Origin: Gerris lacustris
Lineage: Eukaryota > Arthropoda > Insecta > Hemiptera > Gerridae
Assembly (NCBI GenBank): GCA_951217055.1
Contig: OX578283.1
Coordinates: 65,765,228 to 65,829,227 of the forward strand
DNA length: 64,000 bases
Direction: 5' to 3'
Of the stretch, positions 26,458 to 38,400 are shown piece after piece. Numbering within the stretch: position 1 is the stretch's first letter; every line of letters begins with the position of its first letter. The position numbers and the translations under genes are program-made. The notes beneath the pieces are model-generated. The model was given only the letters and a program-made list of their open reading frames with translations, had not been told where the DNA came from and did no database searches.

Positions 26458-29400
26458 GCCGGTACGTTGGCAACTTCGACCATACGTCTCCTGGCAGCCC
26501 AATATAGTGCAGCTTTCTTAGACCAGCTGCTGTTGTCTATCTTAAAGTGAGATCGGATGTCCTCACTAACAGCTCTAAGAACGAGGACAATTAAATTTAG
26601 GCAAAACGGATTGATTATAATATTCAAAATCATTTACAATATAATTATAATAATATCATTTACAATATAATTATAATAATATCATTTATAATATAATTAT
26701 AATTATACCATTTATAGTAAATATAATTATAAAGATCATCAACTGCTATTTTTTAATTATCACTTATCACTTTTCATAAAATTACAACTGTTGTTTACAT
26801 AATTTCAGTGTGCTCTGCAGTTAATCTCTCATGTGGTTCTTATCGCCATTGTTCTTCTTATATATGCTATTGTTGGTCACTTATTGTTCGGATCACAGGT
26901 AATAAATAAATAATAAAATAAAATAATAAATTTAGAATTAATCTTTAGCCCATAGGCGCTGTAAATCATTACTTACCGGTTAATCATCTGTGTGTTTTTT
27001 GTATGCAACACCTTCAATGTCTAACAATGGCTTGAGTAATTAATTTGACAGATTTGTCCAAAATTTTGTGTGTTACTACTGATAATACTTTACTTTTATG
27101 GTGGAAGGTCTAAAGTCTAAACCAAAACGTTACAAACAAATTATTTTTGTTAGATCTTTGAGCAGAGGACCAGTGAATGGTTAGTAAAAAAAAATGCTAT
27201 GTTGTAATAGCCCAGGAAGGGCATAGGGCTGCCACAGGGCTTAATTTAGTACAGGGTGTTGCAGTCAAACGGTAGGATTTTGGCTGGGGCTGGTGGGCGT
27301 GGATTTGGGGGAGAAGGGTGGGGACTGCACATACCTGTTCTAGACACCTGGAAATATATGACGAACCCTAAAACGTTAATGATATCCTTAAGTTCTTTTT
27401 AAATAAAATAATAATTTAAATAAATTATTTTCAGGTTCAAGAATTTAGTTCTATTGGATGGTCATTTTTCACTTTATTTCTCATGACCCTCGGTTATTTT
27501 AAGTATGGAAAAATATTAGAATCTAATTTCATCATGGCTCCTATTTTTATTTACACGTTCACACTAATTATTATATTTTTATTTGTGGTGAGTTAAATAT
27601 TGATTTTCATTAATAAATTATTGAAAGGGTACTTCTTTACTTTAGTAACCCCCTATATCCCTTTGTGTTAATAATTATTTAGACAAAGGAATGTATACAG
27701 AGTAGTATATATTCCTTAGTCTAAATTACTATTAAGACGAAGGGATATTTATTCCAATGTACCTTGGGACAAAGGAATATCACACTTGTGTATATAATTG
27801 TGATCATATCCCTTAGTCAACTATTAAGATAAAGGATATTAAATATAAAACTGCCCTAGGAGTCTCAATGTCTTGGGGAGACAAACACACAAGCCTTTGA
27901 GACTTTTGTTGGGCAGACTATTGTTTAGAACCAAGGGGGGTGCTAAAGTAAAAAAGTGCCATTGAAGGATGATAAAAATTATAATCCAACAGCTTTGCAC
28001 AGATTGGGTGTAGTACAGTTTGCGCATTATGAGTTGTGACTTTTGACAGTGCGGGAAAATCCGAAAAATTGGGGTGGGGAGCCAATGAGAGGTCAGGATT
28101 TTGAATTCTAGAAGGTCGGGCCAACTAGGCAAACAAAAATGTCACTGGTCTCATCCCTCCTACAGGCCTAGTAGCTTTATATTTTTGCTCATTTAGGTTG
28201 GCCAATCTGAGTGTCAAAACTCATAATTCGCATACTGCAAAGGATAGGTAGGTGTGATTTATAATTTGTAAATAATTAATAAAATGTAATCTATTTATAT
28301 ATGTAGTTAGGACAGCAGATTGTCAAGCAGTCTCCAATTTAAGAGCAACATATTTTATTATTATGGGCTCAGTTTATATCATAAAATATTATATATTCGG
28401 TTAGTTTTTAATATTAAATAATTTATTTGCAATTGCCAATTAAGTAATTTATAATGTTCATGAAAAACGAAATTTTAACGGAGACAGTGCAAATATGAAT
28501 TTGCACTAAAACAAAACCAATTATATATTTGCAGTGCTCGATTTCTAGAAATTGAGGTACCGGAACTACAACCTACCCTCTCTCTACTCCCCCCCCCCCC
28601 TATAGAAGGGGGATCCGGGGGAGGATCCCTGTCCTCCCCCGGGAAAATTTTGAAAAATAAACGTTCAAAAACAGAATTTTAAGCAGTTTAGGACATAAAC
28701 CCACACTGCAATCAGGAGGGTTTCGTGTAGAAACGTATATCATTTTAAGTAGCATTTTTTATAAACAATTTCTTGATTAGCTTGTCAGATGTTGTTATAA
28801 TACTCTCAATAAATAAATAGGTACTTAGGTTTATACGAATAATTAAATCAACAAAACATTCCCTGTCTCACTCACCCCGGGCGAGTTTCGGCACAGCGTC
28901 TCTGCACAGTGCTTATTTAATACAATCCGTGCCATTAAAAAAAACCTTTGTTGTTTCAGGTTATCATAATTTAGTTGTATAGTCTCAACAAAAGATAATA
29001 AGATATTTTTTTGTTTGGAAAAAAAAAAAAAAAAAAATTGCCAGTTTAATACATGATGTCCTTAATCAAATTTGTAGTCACTCACTGACAAACAACATTT
29101 TAACAAAGGATTTTTAAAAAAAATCTTGGTGCCGGTAATTTTATTTTTTATTTATCAAAGAGAGAGGTCTTGGAACGCCGTTCCGCCTCAAATCGAGCAC
29201 TGTATATTTGACCTCAGGGCGTCCTCATCTTTCATTTAACTCCTTCACATGATGCATTTCTGTTAAAAATAAAAATGCTACCCCTAGATTTTGGGGGATG
29301 ATTTTTGGAGCTTCGCTATAATTTTCCTGCAATTGGGTTATTAAAAAAAAAATATGTGTGAGGTTCTCACGCGTTAGAAGTGAAACTAAGTTCTAGAATG

Positions 29401-32400
29401 CATTGCTCTCTTTCATTTGTTTGACGAATTTATTATTTCAGGATTAAGAAATGGTTATGGGAAATTTAATTGAAAAAAAAAAAAATGTTGCTACGCTAAG
29501 GCAACCACATTTATTCCAATCAAAATAAATGTTTTTTTTTTATTTTCTGGTCTTTAAATAGATATAATACAATTAATCTGTAAAAATGTTACACTTGGAC
29601 GAGTCTCGAATCCCTAACTTCGTTACACGATTTCACTATATGAAAAAATTCACTCTACCGCCGCTAAAGAAGTTTCACTTCAATTACATAACTGCAAAGC
29701 TTCAAATTTTTATGTTGGGTACTTTCGGAGATCAGGTGCGTTACAGACAGATAGACAGACACACAGACAGACAAGGACAGTGATGCTTAAGGGTCCTCTG
29801 TTTTGGATACATAAGACATACTGTCTCTCCTGAGATAACTGAGAAGTGCTTAAGTTAATATTGGTCAAAATTATCTTAGTGCTTAGTGTAGGCATCGATG
29901 ATGATTTATTTCATCAGCACAGTTGATGAAATAAATAATCTTTTTTGGGTTTTGTAGATACTTCTTGAAGCCCTTATGCCAAGGATGATGTGTCCGTCTA
30001 TCCGACGCTCTTTAGTTCATAGCGCCCGAACCATTTAAGCTGACGCAGAGTGCGTCAGCTTAAATTGTTGTGATTGCGTTGGAGGGGGGATTTCTGGGGA
30101 TTATTTTAATAGGTTTTTTTGGGGGGGAGGGGGATGCAATTTTCTTGTTTAAAATCAACTGATTGAAGGAGAACAATATAAACAATAATTCCATGCTTTC
30201 CTCTATATATTTGTTATTTGTTAGTTTACCAATACTAGAAAGAAACTTATGCGTTTTATTCGTTTCATTTTAAGTCCTTAATATTAACAAAATGCAAAAC
30301 AATTAACTAATAAACTTTCCAAAGTGAATGTAAAGTTTTACAAAATGTTAAAATTTCTCTCGAAACTGAAATTTGATCTGGCTAAGAATCAGAGAGGCAT
30401 AAAATCGATATTATAATAAAAAAATTACAAAAATTTCTGGGGGGGGGGGAGGGAGTTACGTTTTAATCAGTTGTTTTTTGTGGGGGGGGGGGGGGATTTT
30501 CGTCATGAGCATTGGGGGGGGGGGGGGGGCCTTGATACCTTATATACATTACATGATTGTTTACACAAATTCCACGACATTGTGCATAGGATATCCACAG
30601 GGCAAGTCGCTTGGTCTTTGGCACATCCTTATGGATCTTAGAAAGTTTGCTTCTTGGATGGTAGAGTTGGACCATGGCCAGTGGCGTAACTATGCGCCCA
30701 CATTGTCGGGGGACCCCTACCGTCAGGGGGCCCCAAATCAACGACGTGGGGGGCCCCCGTTCGAAACACAAGAGGGATTTTTTTTTGCTCATCAATTTTG
30801 TTTGGCGAGGGGCCCCCAAAAAGTTCTTGCGGGGGGGCCCCCAATGCCCTAGCCACTGCCACTGGCCATGGCATCATTATCCCATCCCATAGGTTCATCA
30901 CATTTTGTGATTGGGATCATCCCATTTTATTGGGTCATCCAAAATGGGATTACGATAGAGGAACCCTTGGACAGGATAAAATTTGTACAATAGGATATCC
31001 CAGGAATGTCGTGATTTGATTTAGCTTTGCTACTAAGGTAATTATTTTAAGTGCAAAATAAAAGTTTTAATAGTAGTTGAACTTTCAGTTTTTATAAATT
31101 TAATGAATGACTAGGACTATAATTGTTGAGAAATATAATGTATGCATTGCACAGACATAACTGTTCTTTGAAATAATATGGAAAATAAAAACATCTCATT
31201 ATAAATCTCTAGCAGTTAAACCAAGATTGTTTTCTGTTGTCATATGCATTTACATAATATTATACGGAGTAAAACTATTATATAATAGACGTAACTGTAA
31301 AAAGCCGATTACCGCCCCCAAAGAGTGATTTCTATTAATCTATACTTTACACATTCCAATGACCTTGTGGGTAAATAAAAGAACAGTTAACCGCTAACCG
31401 TTATGATGTTTTCTTTTTTTCCAATCTCTTAACTACGTAGTAGAATCTTAGTCTTTCTTTACCAGTTTTACTGTAGCATTTGTCCATTCAGATTTGTAAT
31501 TTTATCTCGTTATTAAAACAATTTGATAAAAGAAAGTGGTGCTTAGGAACAAAAATTGAAACTTATTACGATAAAAACTATTTAAGGGGGGCACAGAAAA
31601 ATCCCCGTGCAAAATCCAATCGGAGTTTAGCCGGTTAAACTTATTACCGTTTGTAGATGGCAAGAGAATAACATTTAATAAAATAATTCATTATTCTTAG
31701 TGAAATAAAAACAATAGTTCGTATTAAAAAAAAAAAGTTCATAATTTAAGGTCTACAATTAGATTTTACATTAGTTCGTTTCCAATGTAACCAACTGTCG
31801 TTGTATTTATTTTTTTTATTTTAATTTGATAATTTCCTGGGTTATGCACAAGTTTCTTATGTAAGAACATCGAATTTAAGAAATATTTTTATATTGATAA
31901 ATTATTATTATATTTAATTCGAGTGATGTTACCGACTGTTAACGGATTTAGTTTGTGTGTAATGAGTGTGTAAGTTAAATGTAGACCATCGCTGTTAAAG
32001 TTCGTGCTTTTTGGTCAACTTATGTTTTGTTTTTCGTCTTAAATCAAGTGATTGTCAGTTTTAATTATGGATAGAGACAATGGATAATAACAGTGCGGAG
32101 ATATGGGAGAGAAACACTGCGTTCACTGGTTTCGTAAAGGCCTCCGCCTTCACGACAACCCTAGTCTCCTGGAAGGCCTTAACGGAGCCAAAACGTTCAG
32201 GTGTATTTTCATTTTGGACCCTTGGTTCGCCGCCGGATCCAACGTAGGCATCAACAAATGGAGGTTCTTGTTGCAATGCCTCGAAGACTTGGACAGGAGT
32301 TTGAGGAAGCTCAATTCCAGGCTGTTCGTTATCAGGGGCCAGCCTGCCGATATCCTGCCCAAACTTTTCAAAGAATGGGGCACGACTTGTTTGACTTTCG

Positions 32401-35400
32401 AAGAGGATCCGGAACCTTACGGTCGTGTCAGAGACCAAAGTATAGCCGCCGCCTGTAGGGAACTCAACATCACGGTATCTTGTTTCCCTTCACACACTTT
32501 GTACAAATTAGAACTTATCATAGAGAAGAACGGAGGTAAACCTCCCCTGACTTACCACCAGTTTCAAACAGTCATATCTAACATGGACCCCCCTGCCCAG
32601 CCCGGTCCTTCCGTCACTTCAGAGACGGTCAAAGGTGCCTCCACCCCTCTTAGTGAAGACCACGACGAGAAGTACGGAGTACCTTCACTGGAGGAGTTGG
32701 GCTTCGATACGGAAGGTCTGGTACCGGCCGTGTGGTTAGGAGGAGAGTCGGAAGCCTTATCCAGATTAGAGAGACATCTGGAAAGGAAAGCTTGGGTCGC
32801 ATCGTTCGGTAAACCCAAAATGACTCCTCAGTCGTTACTACCTTCTCAAACAGGTCTAAGTCCGTACTTGAGATTCGGCTGTCTTTCAACTCGCAAATTC
32901 TATTACGAACTTAACGAGTTGTACAGGAAAATTAAGAAAGCCGTGCCTCCGCTATCGCTCCATGGACAACTTCTTTGGAGGGAATTTTTTTATTGTGCCG
33001 CAACTAAAAACCCGAATTTCGACCGTATGGCTGGAAATCCTATATGTGTTCAAGTGCCTTGGGACAAGAACCCGGAAGCTTTAGCAAAGTGGGCGAGTGG
33101 TCAGACAGGATTCCCGTGGATCGACGCCATCATGACACAACTAAGAGAAGAAGGTTGGATTCATCATCTGGCTCGGCACGCTGTAGCTTGTTTCCTTACT
33201 AGAGGTGACCTCTGGATATCTTGGGAAGAAGGTGTCAAGGTATTTGAAGAGTTACTTCTCGATGCCGACTGGTCTGTAAATGCCGGCATGTGGATGTGGC
33301 TCTCCTGTTCGTCTTTCTTCCAGCAATTTTTCCACTGTTACTGTCCTGTCAGGTTCGGTAGGAAAGCCGATCCCAACGGAGACTACGTCCGTAAATATCT
33401 ACCTATTCTTAAAAACATACCGACTAAATACATTCACGAACCTTGGAGCTGTCCCGAGACGGTACAAAGAGCCGCTAAATGTATAATCGGCGTCGACTAT
33501 CCCTTACCCATGCTTAATCACTCTGTCGTCTCGAGAAATAACATAGAACGCATGAAACTTGTTTACAATCAATTAGCCAAGTACAAGCAACAAGAAATCA
33601 CAAACATACCTATGTCACCTACCACTAATTTAAAACAGGAACAGAACTATGAATTGGAAAACTCCATATTAGGAATTACCGATAATTACCAACAAGCTAA
33701 TTTATAAATTTTAATAATTACTTAATTTCACATTTACTTTCCTGGTTACCATTATGTTCCAAATGCATTTTAGTTCTGGTATTGCTCTATCAGCATTTGA
33801 GTAGCTGAATTCCAAAAGCAGCTATATCGACTTAAAATTTTTTTTGGCGAAGTACAAAAAATGTCTAGCAATTCACTTAATTGTGTTATCAGGTTAATTT
33901 AAAAAAAAAAATCAATAACTAATTATTTATTTTGTGGTCAAAAGCCCTATAATCTCAGGCTATTATTTTCTTTTTAATAAACAAAAGAAATAATCACATT
34001 GCTGGTTTTGTCACATTTTTACTTTCTCATATAAAGAGAAAGTATTGTGATGGCGCGAAAATTCGATTTTGAGATTTTGATGGATTTACACGTTTTGAGG
34101 TCCCCTGAATCCAAAAAAGTGGTTTTTAAAAAATGTCTGTCCGTCGTCTGTCGTCTGTCGTCTGTGCAGACGCCTGGAGCCTAAACTTCTGGGCCGATTT
34201 TGACGAAATTTGGCATACATGTCCAGAAAAATCATACCCCGAGGCGAAATCGAGAAATGTATTTTAGCTCTAAATTTGGGAGCGCTACCCCCCAAAAACT
34301 CTGAAAAAACATGAAAAAAAATATTTCTCGAAAACCGTTCCGACGATTTTGATTAAAAAATTCTAAAATGTAGTCCGTTTGAATACGAATCCAACGATAT
34401 AAGCCGTTTTCCTGGGAAAAATCTAGTTCCTGAGAAATTAGCTTAAAACGCGGACTGAGAGAGCCCGGGTTCGATTCCCCACCCAGGAGAAGTTATTTTT
34501 ATAATAAATTTTGATGAAAAGTTCAATAATATTTGAATGTACATTTGTAAACTAATAAATGGAAACACTGGGCTAAGTAATTATAAACTCGTATGTGAGA
34601 AAGTTTGTCTGAGTTGTCTCGGACCGATTTTTTGTTTATAGCTTCTTTTGCAACCAAACCCACCACCATGTTGGATTGGTGTGCTGCAGCAAAAGCAGTT
34701 ATATCCAATAAATTAAGCAGTTATAAACTATTTTTTAAATTATTTAAACTATTATTTATTCAGTTTAGCCACTTTAATATTTTTTGTTTACTTTTTTCTC
34801 TTCTATCATATTTTTTTCTGTTTAAAAGAAGATAGAAATATGTAAAGAAGGATATAGATGATTTTCAGAGTGACTCTATAATGTGTACATAGGATATAGC
34901 TGTTTTTGGATCAGTTATGGATATAGCTCCTTTTGAATCCGAGTACAGTAGGGATATAGCTGCTTTTGTAACCGCACTCATATTTCAATCTAGATTTTAA
35001 TAGGTTTATAATTTTTTTGGAACTGTTTGACTGCAGAACCTTGTAGAGCTTTAAAAAATAAATCCTGGGGTACCAATATCTCATTTTTTTTTGGATATAG
35101 CTGCTTTTGGAATTCAGCTACTCATTTATAAGTTAAGACAAATAACTCTACATTCTACACCTCATGTTTACTGTAGATAATTGGCGGGAATGTAATTTAA
35201 AGGATTTATTGATGTTAAATCTGTACCAAATCTCTCTCTAAACATTTGCCTAATTAATAAGTATATCGATTGCAATGATCTTTAGGCTAATTTTCAATTT
35301 CTTTCTTGTTTATATATTTGTTAATATACCGTTTTGTTCTCCCGAATTTTACAGAATTTCTTCATAGTTATTTTATTTCATGCGTATTCAACCGCTTGTA

Positions 35401-38400
35401 ACGGTGAGAACGAGGCTGAAAGTTGCCGATTATACTTAGGAGAAGCAATATCACGGCATATAAAGGCCTTAGCTAATAAGAAACCTCCGAGAAATACCGA
35501 TAAGAAAAATCATCAACAATATTCGAAATCAAAGAACGATGGAAATAGAGATAATAGAGAGAAGAGAGGCAAAGCGACTGATTGCTACTTTGCTCATATA
35601 GATCCGTTTGTTATATCCAGTTCTAAAACTAAGTGAGTCTTTTACATTTGTTTTTTCATTATTATTATTGTTATTGATTTTTTTTTTTTTAAATGTTAGT
35701 TTTAAATCTCGTATTGTATTCTACATTTTATGTTGTTACAAAGTTAGGTATTAAATCGAAGTGGAAATATATAAATTTTTGAATTTAAAATACAGTTTTG
35801 TTTTGGTTAAACGGATCTGTTTTTGTACAATTTCTTAATGTTGATTACTAGTTTTACATTTATTGGTTCGGAAAAAAGTAATTTGTTTTCTGCTGGGTTT
35901 GTTTACAGCTAATAACTGATAATAATAATAATAAAAAAAATCATTTATTGCATCCAAAACTCATAAATTATACAATACATAATAAATAGTACATAACTAA
36001 TAACTAATAACTGATGAAGTATTAATAATATAAAGTGAAGTATTTGTAATAACTGATAAGTATTCATAATATAGCCAGAAGAAAACAAGCAACCTTTAGT
36101 ATTTTGTGTATTATAATTATTTTACATTTTAAGCTTCCGTTATAATCAGATATTACTGATTATGTAGAATAAGAAAAATAACATTTGTTTTGACTTATAA
36201 ATTATCGGTGTCAATGACAATTTATCAGAAACCCAAATCTACATAATAATAGAATTCATTTTTAAAATTTTGGTAGTATTCATACTACGGAAAGTTTACA
36301 TTTTTAATTTAAATCATATTATGATTATTATTAACAAAGGGAGATAGACAGAGAAAAATAGACTCCAGCGCCGAGACTCGAATCACGGGCCTCTATATTT
36401 CCAGTATATTATAGAGGCTCGTGGTTCGAGTCCCGGCGTTGGAGTCTATTTTTCTCTGTCTATCTCCCTTTGTTAATATAATAATAATCATAATTTGATT
36501 TAAATTATTAATAATAATTGGTTGTTTTTTTTAAATTAGTTTTTATGAAAAATAAATTATTAGTTTTTATGAAAAATCAACAATTTTAATTTCGTGTTTT
36601 TTAATAATTTTTTTTTTTTTAATTTCTTTATTACTTTTATTTTTATTGATCATGATTATTAACTCAAGACAAAATAATTTTCATAAAAAGCCTTTTTTCA
36701 TTGGAATCTTTAATTTGGTTGAGTAGTTTTTTTGTTTTTTTTTGTAGTTGTAGAAATTTGCAGGTGTAGTACTCTCTTTAATCCAAACATGCCGAATTAA
36801 AGAGCTAACTTCTATTGTACATCTTTGTAACAAAATCTAATCAAAAATTTATTTTTCTAATTAAAGTAATTTTACTAAACTAATTTTTTATATGCATATT
36901 TATGTAAAATACAATTTTTTGGTAGTTCTTAAAATGCTAATGAACTCAAAATGTGAGTTACAAATTTTAATTATTTATTAATTAAATAAAACTTCTATCT
37001 TTACCATTTTAAATATTCAAGAACAATAATCTAATTGAAATTACAGATTTAATTATTATTTGTTACATTATTCCTTCTAGATGTCACGGGTTTTGATTTG
37101 TGAAAATCACATTGTGCAAACATTTTTAGTAATGTAAGCTCACCAATTTTTATTTTGACACTCATTTTCAATCTGCATATAAAATTAAATAATAATTAAT
37201 TTGATGTCATTTTTATTAACATGTATATAATTGTATTAACTCAGTGCTTAATTTGTAAAATTGTAGGTGCCGGAACACCCACATAATAATTAGGGGTCAC
37301 GTAAGAGGGGGGGCCCTCTCCCCAGAAAACTTTGAAAAAATAAAACTTAAAATGAAATTTTAGACTTATTTTTCTAAGGTTTTAAAATTCATTTAAAAAG
37401 TTGTTCAAATTTAGTTTTTATTTCTAATTATCCATTATAAAACATTACAATACAAATGGAGAATTTAAAATATAATTCTCGGCACCAATACTTGCTGCAA
37501 TATAACTAATTATTGAGTTAATATTAATTTTTATATTGTAATTGTAGCAAGTATTGGTTTATTGGTCCCGAGAGCTATTAAACTATTTACTCCTTTTTCC
37601 GTTCCGGTGAGTTCCAGTTCCCTTAAGATGCTAGAACGCCGTTCCAGCTGAAATTAAGCACTGTGTTAACTATTGTCAATTAACAATTTGTACGGTAAAG
37701 AGTTTTTCTGTATGAATTTTCTCTCTTAAACCCTGGCTGAAGCAACTAACTTAATTTTTTTGAAGTGAAACTTCTTTGGCGGCGGTAGAGTGAATTTTTT
37801 CATATAGTGACATCGTGTAACGAAGTTTGCGATTCGAGACTCGTCCAAGTTTCCAACATTTTTACAGATTAATTGAACATTTGTGTGACGGAAGTAATGA
37901 AACGGAATATGTGTTTCGAGACTAATCCTGGTGAAAGATTTATCTGTAAAAAATCTTTAATTCAGGCGCGTTGCGAACCATCGACCTTTAGAACATGAAG
38001 CCAACATGCTATCCATTACCCCAAATACATTGACGAGTAGTGAGAATACAAAATTGGTATTATAAGCGTCATATTAGATGGATTATAATTAGACTAGGTT
38101 CATAGCAACGGGCTTAATATTATACTTACAAGAAAAAAGTAAAAACTAATTAAATTAATTTAAATAAGTTATTATATCTATTTAAAGACCGCAAATCAAA
38201 ACAAATATTTATTTTTATTGGAATAAATGTGGTTGCCTTAGCGTAGTTTTTGTTGGAGACTCGTCCAAGTGTAACATTTTTACAGATTAATTGTATTATA
38301 TCTATTTAAAGACCAGCAAATCAAAACAAACATTTATTTTTGTTGGAATAAATGTGGTTGCCTTAGCGTAGCAATATTTTTTTTAAATTAAATTTCTCAT

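Noticed and set aside
30463..31019. Several overlapping Gly/Pro-rich frames on both strands
   Set aside because: They are translations of G-runs and a GC-rich hAT-like element.
32061..32889. Shadow frames on both strands across CRY2 (for example 32438-32061 minus)
   Set aside because: They overlap the long, clearly homologous CRY2 frame and show no family similarity.
34467..34480. tRNA gene suggested by GGTTCGATTCCCC
   Set aside because: No acceptor stem, anticodon arm or A-box at proper spacing; the motif belongs to a dispersed repeat.
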